From the NCBI RefSeq assembly GCF_001428005.1, contig NZ_LMSB01000034.1, forward strand, positions 63,793 to 127,792: a DNA stretch of 64,000 bases, given 5' to 3'. The stretch comes from Arthrobacter sp. Soil736 (lineage in GTDB: Bacteria; Actinomycetota; Actinomycetes; Actinomycetales; Micrococcaceae). Positions 17,380 to 24,970 of this stretch are shown here, piece by piece (the first letter of the stretch is position 1; each line of letters starts with the position of its first letter). The position numbers and the translations under genes are program-made. The notes under the pieces are model-generated. The model made no database searches. It saw nothing but the letters and a program-made list of their open reading frames with translations, and was not told the origin of the DNA.

Positions 17380-18026
17380 GCTCGTCGGAGGCCGGCCAGG
17401 CGGCCGTTCAGCCCAAGAAACTCCGTCCTGCCCGGACGAACGCCACCAAGCAGAAGCTCTTCGAGGCCTCCATGGAGCTGATCGGCGAACGCGGCGCGGC
17501 AGGGGTGACAGTGGACGAGATCGCTGCGGCGGCAGGCGTTTCCAAGGGAACGGTCTACTACAACTTCGGCAGCAAGTCCGATCTGATCGCCCAGCTCCTG
17601 CGGCACGGCGTGGACATCCTCGAAGCCAGGCTTCTCAGCGTGCAGGACGAATCGGCGGACGCCCTCGCCGGGATGGACGCCATGATCGGGCAGGCCATGG
17701 ACTTCATGGCGGAATATCCGTCCTTCGCCCGGCTGTGGGTGAGCGAGAACTGGCGCACTCCCAGCGAATGGCAGGACACGTTCGCGGAGCTGCGCGCGCG
17801 GCTGCTCGGAGTGATCGGCTCGGCGATTGAAAGGGTGGCCGCGGAGTATCCCGTGGACGCCTCGATCTCCCGGGGAAGCCTGGAAACGGCGATATTCGGC
17901 GCCTGTTTTGTGGTGGGACTCGACCGCCAGACGTACAACCCGGAGCGGACCCGTGACCAAAGCGTTGCCGCCATCATGGCCATCATGCGTGGCTACGTGC
18001 AGAAGCAGCCTGATCCTCAGGGATGA
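17376..18026 (+). CDS. TetR-family transcriptional regulator
   Basis: A 216-residue regulator. The N-terminal helix-turn-helix is VTVDEIAAAAGVSKGTVYYNFGSKSDLI (about residues 45-75), the classic TetR pattern, with a divergent helical ligand domain behind it. It overlaps the YhgE-like gene by four bases (ATGA). It therefore sits in the operon that it probably represses through the palindrome at 14648-14663. Ligand unknown; by family behaviour it is probably released by a compound related to the cargo of the membrane protein. Confidence 0.9.
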   Translation: MSSSEAGQAAVQPKKLRPARTNATKQKLFEASMELIGERGAAGVTVDEIAAAAGVSKGTVYYNFGSKSDLIAQLLRHGVDILEARLLSVQDESADALAGMDAMIGQAMDFMAEYPSFARLWVSENWRTPSEWQDTFAELRARLLGVIGSAIERVAAEYPVDASISRGSLETAIFGACFVVGLDRQTYNPERTRDQSVAAIMAIMRGYVQKQPDPQG

Positions 18027-18757
18027 TTAGTCCCATGGGCCACATGGGTAACAGCGGGAAGACAGCGGTCGGCGCTTTTTTCGCCGCGCTCGGCACGCTG
18101 GTGCTGACGGCGTTCACCCTTGAGGAGGCTGCGCTTTTCGCCTTCCTGGGCGCCGTGGCCGTGGGATACGTGGCGTCAGTGGCCGAAGCATTTGCCCGTC
18201 GGCGCTATCTGGCGCTCCTGGCCGGCGGCGTGGGGACCAGCCTGTTCATCGGCTGCAGCATAGCCTTCCTGCGCATGTGGGGCCTGGCGTTCAACCAGGA
18301 CCCCGGGGCGCTCGGGGAGGCCGTGACCACCAAGGACTCGGACATCTACTTTTATCTGGCGGCCGCCTCGGGTTCGCTGACCCTGCTGGTGCTCTTCGCC
18401 GCGGCCGTCTGGCCGTCCGGCAGGCGCCGGCGGACCCGGCCCAGGGCCCCGGCCGGGCGACCGGCTCCGGCCCGCGCGTCCACGCGCCGGCCGGCAGCGA
18501 AGCGCGCTGCAGGCACGCGGCAGACCGCCCAGCGCACGGCAGCCCAGCGCCAGCCCGGGCAGCGCACGCCTGCGCCGCGAACGCCTGCGCCGCGCCCGCC
18601 CACGCCGCGCCAGGCCGCACCCCGCCAGCCGGCTCAACGGACCGCGGCGCGCCAGGCGGCACCGCGCCAGCCGGCTCAGCGGACGGCCGCCCCGCGGACA
18701 TCCGGCTCCGGGCCATCCGCTTCAGGGACAGCTGCCGGCAGAACTACCCGCCGCTGA
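18023..18757 (+). CDS. Small membrane protein with long basic Pro/Ala/Arg tail
   Basis: A 244-residue protein that I do not recognise. The first 135 residues hold about four hydrophobic segments (around 13-30, 33-52, 62-80 and 108-128). The remainder is a strongly basic, low-complexity tail with repeats such as APRQPAQRTAA, resembling disordered RNA- or polyanion-binding tails. The start overlaps the TetR stop by four bases; a second ATG at 18038 is also possible. It closes the YhgE operon. The tail DNA is internally repetitive, so its length may vary between strains. Confidence 0.6.
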   Translation: MISPMGHMGNSGKTAVGAFFAALGTLVLTAFTLEEAALFAFLGAVAVGYVASVAEAFARRRYLALLAGGVGTSLFIGCSIAFLRMWGLAFNQDPGALGEAVTTKDSDIYFYLAAASGSLTLLVLFAAAVWPSGRRRRTRPRAPAGRPAPARASTRRPAAKRAAGTRQTAQRTAAQRQPGQRTPAPRTPAPRPPTPRQAAPRQPAQRTAARQAAPRQPAQRTAAPRTSGSGPSASGTAAGRTTRR

Positions 18758-18787
18758 GCGGCCGCTGAACCCTCTCTGAAAACCCGG

Positions 18788-20215
18788 TCACCGGAAGACG
18801 CCGAACGCCTGCCATCCGTTGCCCACCTGTCGGCTTCCGGTGAACCGGCCGCTGCCCAGGCTGTAGTAGATCAGCCGGCCGTCAGCGGCCTTGGCCGTGA
18901 GGCCGCGCGTTCCCGGGCCCTGGAATCCGAACGAGGCATGGGACTGGGCGACGGCGCCCCAGCCGTTCCCCACCTTCGGGCGCGCTTCCCACGCGAACCT
19001 GCCGGCGCCGTCGGACCTGTACAGCATGAGGTCCCCGGCCGCGGTGGTGACCAGCAGGTCCTGACGCCGGTCGTTGTCGAAATCGGCCATGGCCAGCTTC
19101 AGTCCCCCGAACCCGTGCCCGATCTGCTGCCCGGCACCAAGGGCACCGCCGGCGGCATTCGGGTAGAAGTACATGGCACCGTCCGCAGCCGTCCCCACGA
19201 CGCCGGGGAACCGGTGGCCGTTGTGCCACTTGCCCACGGTGATATCCATGGACTGCCAGCCCGCCGTGCCGGCCGTTATGGGGCTGAGGAAGCCGCCGGA
19301 GAGCTTGCCGCGATAAACCGTGAGGGTTCCGCCCTTCCATTGGGCGATGATGTCGTTGACCCCGTCAGCGTTCCAGTCGGCTACGAAGCCGGCTTTCAGC
19401 CCGGCCCAGCCGGCTCCGATCCGTTCCCGGGCGCCGAAGCCGCCTGCGCGGTTGGCCGGATAGTTCCACAGGATGCCGGCGGAATCTGCGGCGAGGACAT
19501 CGGCGCCGCTCTTGATGGACGGGCGGGCCGCGAAGTACTGCTCCATGGTGGGGATGGCGCGGATCTTCATGTCCGTGGCCAGCTGGACCCCGACGAACCG
19601 CAGATGCCAGGGCTCATAGGCGTAGCCGGTGATGTGCGTGTAGCCCTCGGGGTACCTCACGATGAACCCGTAGCGGTGCGCGTTCGCAGCCACCCAGCGC
19701 CCGCCCGGGGTGGTCCCGAAGCAGGCGGTCAGCCCGCAGCCGCCGCCCACATTGCCGATGTCAGCGGCGAGCCCTGTCTGGTGCTCGCTGTAGCCGGGCC
19801 GCGCCGAGATCTGGTCCGCATACGCCTGGCCGTACATCTGGACGTAGGAGCTGTAGAGAGCGCTCTGGGAGGCATAGGACCTGTAAGCGCTCACAACCTC
19901 CAGGGCGTGTCCGGCAGCACGCGCCCCGGCGAAGAGCTGGCTCATCGCGCCCGAGACCTGGGCGCGCAGCAGGTGGCCGGTCCCGCCCCACGAGACAAGG
20001 TCCTGCGGGACGAACTGCGCGGGGTTCAACGGCCGGGACTTGTTGACCAGCACCCAAGGGTTGCTCGCGTCGGTCACCACGCGTGTGGACAGCTGCTCTC
20101 CGGAGGGAGCGGCGTTGGCGGCCGGAGCACCGGCCGCGAAGAGCATCAGTACGACGACGACGGCGGCGAACCGCCGGGCGCACCCCCGCCACCGGTTCAA
20201 AACAGAAATCAGCAT
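18788..20215 (-). CDS. Secreted M15 (VanY-type) D-Ala-D-Ala carboxypeptidase with FG-GAP/VCBS-like repeats
   Basis: A 475-residue protein. The signal peptide covers about residues 1-37 (hydrophobic FAAVVVVLMLFAAG, cleavage near ANAAPS). The zinc peptidase domain has the M15B motifs YRSYASQSALY, SEHQTGLAADIG (first His and Asp ligands) and YEPWHLRFVG (catalytic Glu and third ligand). The C-terminal half contains short repeats such as DFDNDRRQDLLV and DWNADGVNDIIAQW, as in FG-GAP/VCBS beta-propeller or cell-surface modules. It trims peptidoglycan stem peptides outside the cell. The ATG at 20215 is chosen because the hydrophobic core follows directly and GGGGAAGGG lies upstream. Confidence 0.88.
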   Translation of the reverse strand: MLISVLNRWRGCARRFAAVVVVLMLFAAGAPAANAAPSGEQLSTRVVTDASNPWVLVNKSRPLNPAQFVPQDLVSWGGTGHLLRAQVSGAMSQLFAGARAAGHALEVVSAYRSYASQSALYSSYVQMYGQAYADQISARPGYSEHQTGLAADIGNVGGGCGLTACFGTTPGGRWVAANAHRYGFIVRYPEGYTHITGYAYEPWHLRFVGVQLATDMKIRAIPTMEQYFAARPSIKSGADVLAADSAGILWNYPANRAGGFGARERIGAGWAGLKAGFVADWNADGVNDIIAQWKGGTLTVYRGKLSGGFLSPITAGTAGWQSMDITVGKWHNGHRFPGVVGTAADGAMYFYPNAAGGALGAGQQIGHGFGGLKLAMADFDNDRRQDLLVTTAAGDLMLYRSDGAGRFAWEARPKVGNGWGAVAQSHASFGFQGPGTRGLTAKAADGRLIYYSLGSGRFTGSRQVGNGWQAFGVFR

Positions 20216-20292
20216 GGCGGGCCCTTCCCCACTAGACGACGCTGAGATCAAGGGTACTCGGGTGCGGTCGGGCGATACCGGCGGTGTTCGCG

Positions 20293-20820
20293 TTAGTGGG
20301 CGCGGGGGACCTTGAAATGCGTGATCCGTGCGTCCTGCCCGTCGAGCTCCGCCCAGGATTTCTCCGTCTCGAGGACGGTCAGCCCGCTGGTGGGAAACCG
20401 GGTTGCCGCGTCCATGTAGGCGTCGTGTTTGGAATCGCGTGACGCCAGGTGCATGGCCAGGTCCTGCACTCCGGGCATGTGGGAGATCACCATGAGAGTG
20501 GTGACGGTATCCGGAACGTGGTTGATCACCGCGAGCATGCGCAACGCGGAGGTGGCGTACAGCCCGTCCTCAAGCTTCGGCGTCGGCGCTTTGTCGCCGA
20601 GCTCGCTGCACACCCAGGTGCAGGTCTGCCGGGTCCGCAGGGCGCTCGAGCAGAGGATGAAGTCCGGCACGATGTTGTGTTTGAGCAGCCATTTTCCCGC
20701 CAACGGCGCCTCACGGTGGCCGCGCTCTTCCAAGGGACGGTCATGGTCCGCCACGCCTCCGGGCCAGTCGGACTTGGCGTGGCGCATGATCACCAGACGC
20801 CTCTTGTGGTGCGCGCTCAT
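20293..20820 (-). CDS. SixA-like histidine phosphatase
   Basis: A 175-residue member of the histidine phosphatase (phosphoglycerate mutase-like) superfamily. The catalytic RHG-type motif is LVIMRHAKSDW at the N terminus. The second-half catalytic His is in MVISHMPGVQDLA, with LCSSALRTRQT between them. The short length and RHAKSDW form are those of SixA-type phosphohistidine phosphatases. It might dephosphorylate phosphohistidine in signalling or phosphotransfer proteins. No partner is nearby. Confidence 0.85.
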   Translation of the reverse strand: MSAHHKRRLVIMRHAKSDWPGGVADHDRPLEERGHREAPLAGKWLLKHNIVPDFILCSSALRTRQTCTWVCSELGDKAPTPKLEDGLYATSALRMLAVINHVPDTVTTLMVISHMPGVQDLAMHLASRDSKHDAYMDAATRFPTSGLTVLETEKSWAELDGQDARITHFKVPRAH

Positions 20821-20959
20821 GGACTCACCCTACTACCCAACCAGGTAGCAGCACGTGTCCCTTTCAGGCTGGAGAACGACGCGACCTGCGACCCAGTTGG
20901 GCAGGTGAGGCCAGGCGGTGCGGGCAAGTCAGGGGCAAGTCAGGGAAAGGCAGGGCGGG

Positions 20960-21163
20960 TCAGTCCTCCAGGACGAAGGTCACCTCCAGCACAACATGCC
21001 AGGCGACGACGTTGCCGTCGGCGATTTCGACTTTCTGTTCCTTGACCCAGGCACCGGAAACGCCGCGCAGGGTCTTGTTGGCCCGGGTAATGCCCTCTTT
21101 GATGGCGTCGTCAAAAGAGGTTTTGGAGTTGGCGCTCAGCGTGGTGATGCGTGCGACAGTCAT
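20960..21163 (-). CDS. Dodecin (flavin-binding storage protein)
   Basis: A 67-residue protein with the dodecin pattern: ITTLSANSKTSFDDAIKEGI, TLRGVSGAWVKEQKVEI and W at position 52 (VVAWHVVLEVTFVLED). The family forms hollow dodecamers that bind riboflavin, FMN or FAD dimers between tryptophans. The ATG at 21163 is preceded by GGAGGAG at ideal distance; the longer frame to 21211 has no ribosome-binding site. Confidence 0.9.
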   Translation of the reverse strand: MTVARITTLSANSKTSFDDAIKEGITRANKTLRGVSGAWVKEQKVEIADGNVVAWHVVLEVTFVLED

Positions 21164-21329
21164 GGCTCCTCCTGCTAGTCGAATCAACGATCCGAGCCTA
21201 CGCCGGGGCAAGAAAAGTCAACAGAGCCCCAACAAACCCGCCGCGGAGGCCCTCGACCAAGGACCCGGAAGCCCACGAGCGACCTTCCCCGCGCGGGCGC
21301 TGGATCATCGGCTGGGAAGCGCGAAGGCG

Positions 21330-21395
21330 GCATTTTGCGTAGTGCCGCATCGCCGACTGAGGAACGAAGGAGGTGTCTAAGGCACGGCAAAATGC
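21330..21395. repeat. Dispersed inverted repeat in the dodecin/regulator spacer
   Basis: GCATTTTGC at 21330 and GCAAAATGC at 21387 are perfect inverted copies. A nested GCGGCA/TGCCGC pair lies at the left end. The 307-base spacer 21164-21470 otherwise holds only the hairpin at 21420 and no gene. Confidence 0.45.
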
Positions 21396-21419
21396 GGCTG
21401 AAGCGCGCCCGGCGACGCG

Positions 21420-21453
21420 AAAGCGCCCGTCCCCAGTTGGGAACGGACGCTTT
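21420..21453 (-). terminator. Hairpin after the winged-helix regulator gene
   Basis: AAAGCG-C-CCGT and ACGG-A-CGCTTT pair around an AGTTG-containing loop with two mismatches. The hairpin lies 18-51 bases beyond the regulator stop. No T tract follows, so its terminator role is inferred from position. Confidence 0.45.
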
Positions 21454-21470
21454 GGCGCTTAAGGAAAAGG

Positions 21471-22343
21471 CTAGATCGAGTATTCCGGCGCGGCCCAGAC
21501 AACTACCTCGGGGTGCTCGTAGAACCGGTAGCCCTGGCCGCGCACAGTGCGCACGGTGTTAGCGAGGCGGCCCAGCTTGGAGCGGAGGCGGCGGATGTGG
21601 ACGTCGATGGTGCGCTCGTTCGGCACCTCTTCGGCATTCCGCCACAGGCCCTCGAGCAGTTCATCACGGCCCACGGTGCGGGTGCCGTTCTCGACGAGGT
21701 AGTTGAGGAGCTCGAACTCCTTGAACGTCAGGTTCAGGGACTCGCCGTCGAGGTGGACTTCGCGGCGGGCGAGGTCGATCAGCACGCCGGACGGACGGGG
21801 GTCCTGTGCCGGCTGCAGGCGCGCGGCCTCGGTGCGCTGCCGGGTGTTGACGGTGGGGTCACCGAACGTGGAACGGACGACGTCGAGTGCGGAACCGGGC
21901 GCGCTGGCGGGCGCCACGGCGACGGCGGCATAGCTTTCAGCGCCGGAAACGAGCGACTGGGCGTATGCCCGGATCTCCTGGGCGAGCTTGGCGATGGAGG
22001 TGCCGGCGGCAGCCGCGGTTTCCTCGTCGATCCCCATGTAGAGGACGAATCCGCGGGCCACGTTGTCGTTGGGCACGGGACGGACGGAGGCGCCGGCGGC
22101 CGGGGCGACGACGGGCGTCGGCGCGGTCAGCGGCGCCGCTTCCTCAGCAGGCACGGCACGCAGCTGGCCGTAAGAATTGGGGTTGTAGCCCTGGGGTGCA
22201 TAGCCGGGGGCGGGAAAGCTGTTTCCCTGGCCCGCCGGCGGGAAGGCCGGACGGGTACCGAATCCCTGGCGGAGGCCCGACGTCTGGCCTGTCTTGTTGG
22301 CGTTACGGACGGAGATGTGGACGTATCCAGATGCAACTGACAT
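21471..22343 (-). CDS. Winged-helix (OmpR/PhoB-type DNA-binding) regulator without a receiver phosphorylation site
   Basis: A 290-residue protein. The C terminus (about residues 185-280) is an OmpR/PhoB winged helix: LNLTFKEFELLNYLVENGTR, then ELLEGLWRNAEEVPNERTIDVHIRRLRSKL and VRGQGYRFYEH. The middle (about residues 95-140) has FVLYMGIDEETAAAAGTSIAKLAQEI in the place of a receiver domain, but no DD/D/K phosphoacceptor set is seen. The N terminus is Pro/Gly-rich and probably disordered. Such proteins are common in Micrococcales; targets are not known. The ATG at 22343 leads into a 650-base spacer containing direct repeats that could bind this regulator. Confidence 0.8.
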   Translation of the reverse strand: MSVASGYVHISVRNANKTGQTSGLRQGFGTRPAFPPAGQGNSFPAPGYAPQGYNPNSYGQLRAVPAEEAAPLTAPTPVVAPAAGASVRPVPNDNVARGFVLYMGIDEETAAAAGTSIAKLAQEIRAYAQSLVSGAESYAAVAVAPASAPGSALDVVRSTFGDPTVNTRQRTEAARLQPAQDPRPSGVLIDLARREVHLDGESLNLTFKEFELLNYLVENGTRTVGRDELLEGLWRNAEEVPNERTIDVHIRRLRSKLGRLANTVRTVRGQGYRFYEHPEVVVWAAPEYSI

Positions 22344-22994
22344 GAATGCTTACCTCAATGTGAATGGCCGTCATCGCGGCTCGAATGCTTGGTTTCCCCG
22401 CAATGAAGTTCTGGGGAGGGGCGCCCGACGCTGGGCTGGGGGCGAATGCCTAAAAACTTTGTGGGGTAGAAAGTTAGGCGTGCATTCGACAACAGCGCAT
22501 GTCGGCAGCAGCGGGTGTGCTGGGCCAATATTCTGCGGCTGCAGGTGCTGTTGAGTTCTTGTTCACACTTGAAAGTGTGCAACGTAACAATGAAAACTTG
22601 CAAGTAACAATGGACCGCACCGTCCGCATCGTGAGACGAAACGCGTGTTTGTGGGTCAAATCACAATTCTACAAGGTCTAATTTTTCCCGATCTTTTTCC
22701 AGACCGGTCGGTCGGAAAGCACCATTCTTCGAACGAAATTCGCCCAAACCCCTCTTTTTCATCAAATATTCAGCGACATTTCATATGCGGGAATTCCGGC
22801 CCGGCAAATCCCCGGTTGTCCAGCTATGACGCCATGCGGACAGAAGATTTTGGGCCAAGCACGCGCGCCGGCACTGGTCAAACGGCTGCGTGCGGTCCAG
22901 GCCGCGCCCAGGCCGGCGGACCTGGACGCAGGGCCTCGTCCGGGATCAGGACAAGGATCAGGATAGGGGCCGGCGCCTCGGCTGGCGCGCCCCC
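22344..22994. other. 651-bp intergenic region, AT-richer than surroundings
   Basis: No convincing gene is seen; the few short open frames (60-117 codons) lack family motifs and ribosome-binding sites. Base composition dips clearly between about 22470 and 22800. It contains the dyad and direct repeats listed separately. The part nearest 22343 probably holds the promoter and leader of the winged-helix regulator gene. Confidence 0.6.
22564..22612. promoter_or_regulatory. Dyad plus two direct repeats upstream of the winged-helix regulator gene
   Basis: CACACTT-GA-AAGTGTG is a perfect dyad at 22564-22579. It is followed by GTAACAATG at 22584-22592 and again at 22604-22612, each preceded by GCAA. 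The 20-base repeat period, about two helical turns, suits tandem binding by an OmpR-type winged helix. They lie 221-269 bases upstream of the regulator start. Autoregulation is an inference. Confidence 0.45.
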
Positions 22995-24026
22995 TTAGCT
23001 GGTCTGGCCCGTCTGCCCGGTCTGGCCCGTCTGGAGGGCGGCAATCAGCTGCACGGATTCGGCGGCGAAGGCCGAACCGTCCTTGCCTGCCACGATCCTC
23101 ACGGTGGCCCCGGCGGCGATGTCCGCCACGGTCAACCCGCTCGCAGATGACTGCTGGCGCCTTAGTTGCTGATTACTCACGGCGGTGGCGTCGCCAAGCG
23201 TGTAGGTCCGGGTGAATCCGTCCGCGCTCTTGACCGTGACGGAGCCGGAGGAGACGTCCGCGACGGTGCCCAGTTGCGCAACTTTGGTGACGTACTGGCC
23301 ATCCTCCTCGACGACGTACTCGGAGTGGACGGCCGACGAAATCCCGCTGCCCATGCCGCCCAGCCCGCCGGGCGCGAAGTCGCCGCCCTGGCCCGGCACC
23401 GTTCCGTTGGCAAAGCCGCCCTGGGTGCCGCCCGGTCCGCCTAGCGCCCCGCCGCCGTCCTGGGTCATTCCGCCCTGCGGCATTCCTCCCTGCGCCAGGC
23501 CGCCCTGGCCCGCGCCACCGGATGCTGCGGTTCCGTCGGCCGCCGCCGCGTTACTGCCCAGGTTGTAGACGCCAACACCCGCCCCGGCCGCCAGAACGGT
23601 GGCCGCACCGGCAACCACGAGTCCGCGCTTCATGGTCCACGGTTTCGCGTTGGCCGCCGCACCGTCCGCGATTCCGGCCGGGGGCGGCGCGCCCCACCCG
23701 GAGCCCCAGCCCGCTCCCCCGCCGGCCGTCTGTTCGGCGGGCTGTTCGGCCGGCCGTTCGTACACGGCGGTGCTTGAAGACGTACCTGACCAGTCTGGGG
23801 CTGAAGGAGCCGACGGCGGAGCGCCCCACCCGGAGCCCCAGCCCGGTGCGGTCTCGGGAAGGGCTGCCGTTGCCGGCTCAAGCGCCCGGGCCTCAGGCTG
23901 GGCCTCACGCCGGGCTTCGCCCTGCGGTTCGCCCTGGGCCGCTCCTTGGTGATCGCCCGCCTGCAACCGGGCAGCCGGAGGCAGGGGCGTGGTTTCCGGA
24001 ACAGGTGGGTGCTGCTGTCCGCTCAT
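22995..24026 (-). CDS. Membrane-anchored Gly/Gln-rich protein with DUF5666-like C-terminal domain
   Basis: A 343-residue protein. The cytoplasmic N-terminal half is Pro/Gln/Glu-rich and contains GWGSGWGAPP twice. One transmembrane helix follows (about residues 135-155, LVVAGAATVLAAGAGVGVYN). An outer region carries repeats such as QGGMPQGGM and ends in a beta-rich domain (YVTKVAQLGTVADVSSGSVT, then ADGFTRTYTLGDAT) resembling DUF5666, finishing in TGQTGQTGQTS. It is divergent from the two-component system at 24227 and may be a target or sensor partner of it. Function is unknown. Confidence 0.65.
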   Translation of the reverse strand: MSGQQHPPVPETTPLPPAARLQAGDHQGAAQGEPQGEARREAQPEARALEPATAALPETAPGWGSGWGAPPSAPSAPDWSGTSSSTAVYERPAEQPAEQTAGGGAGWGSGWGAPPPAGIADGAAANAKPWTMKRGLVVAGAATVLAAGAGVGVYNLGSNAAAADGTAASGGAGQGGLAQGGMPQGGMTQDGGGALGGPGGTQGGFANGTVPGQGGDFAPGGLGGMGSGISSAVHSEYVVEEDGQYVTKVAQLGTVADVSSGSVTVKSADGFTRTYTLGDATAVSNQQLRRQQSSASGLTVADIAAGATVRIVAGKDGSAFAAESVQLIAALQTGQTGQTGQTS

Positions 24027-24226
24027 TTGTGATCTCCTTCAGGCGTGCGGAATGTGTCCATTCCAGATTGGGAACCCTTCCTGTGACTGGCCTGTGCAGG
24101 GCAAGAGCCATGCCTGTGACCCGAGAAATCCCGACGCCGCGTCTTCCAGCTCGCTAGGCTGGGATTCACAGCAGGCGCACAGGAACACCAAAGCGCCGGC
24201 TAAACCCCAGAACGGAGAGTTGTCCC

Positions 24227-24967
24227 ATGGCCACTTCGCACTCCATGACCAACAACCTTCCCCAGCTCACCCACCCGGACGGCTCACCCATCCGCGCCCT
24301 GGTGGTTGACGACGAACCCAGCCTGTCCGAACTGATGAGCATGGGCCTGCGCATGGCAGGCTGGTCCGTTGCCGTGGCCGCTGACGGCCCGGAAGCCGTC
24401 AAGCTCGCCAAGGAATTCCGCCCCGACGTCCTCGTGCTGGACGTGATGCTCCCCGGTTTCGACGGCGTTGAGCTGCTCGGCCGAATCCGCGCCTTCGCGC
24501 CGGAGGTTCCGGCGCTGTTCCTGACGGCCAAAGACGCCGTGCAGGACCGCATCGTGGGCCTCGCCGCCGGCGGGGACGACTACGTGACCAAACCCTTCAG
24601 CATGGAGGAGGTCCTGCTGCGCCTGCACCGGCTGGTGCAGCGCTCGGGCGTGGCCGCGATGGATTCCGCCGAACTGGTGGTGGGAGACCTGGTCCTGAAC
24701 CTGGACACCCGCGAAGTCACCCGGGCCGGGGATGAACTGCAGCTCACCGCGACCCAGTTCGAGCTCCTGCGGTACCTCATGGAGAACCCCAAGCGCGTGG
24801 TCAGCAAGGCCCAGATCCTGGACCGCGTGTGGAACTACGACTTCGGCGGCCAGGCCAACATCGTTGAGCTGTACATCTCGTACCTGCGCAAGAAGGTGGA
24901 TGCCGTGCACCCGCCGATGATCCACACGGTCCGCGGCGCGGGCTACGTCATCAAACCGGCAGACTAG
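24227..24967 (+). CDS. OmpR-family response regulator
   Basis: A 246-residue response regulator. The receiver domain (residues 20-135) has the acidic pair VVDDE, the phosphoacceptor Asp in PDVLVLDVMLPGFDG, T/S in LFLTAK and K in YVTKPFSMEE. The C-terminal winged helix has LTATQFELLRYLMENP and RVWNYDFGGQANIVELYISYLRKK with VRGAGYVIK. The ATG at 24227 is preceded by ACGGAGAG. The kinase gene starts three bases after the stop, so the two form an operon. It resembles the TcrA/MprA group of actinobacterial regulators, often tied to envelope stress; the signal is unknown. Confidence 0.93.
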   Translation: MATSHSMTNNLPQLTHPDGSPIRALVVDDEPSLSELMSMGLRMAGWSVAVAADGPEAVKLAKEFRPDVLVLDVMLPGFDGVELLGRIRAFAPEVPALFLTAKDAVQDRIVGLAAGGDDYVTKPFSMEEVLLRLHRLVQRSGVAAMDSAELVVGDLVLNLDTREVTRAGDELQLTATQFELLRYLMENPKRVVSKAQILDRVWNYDFGGQANIVELYISYLRKKVDAVHPPMIHTVRGAGYVIKPAD

Positions 24968-24970
24968 TCC

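Noticed and set aside
22499..22998. Small open frames of 60-117 codons in the AT-rich spacer
   Set aside because: No ribosome-binding sites, no family motifs and unusual composition; spacer is better explained as regulatory.
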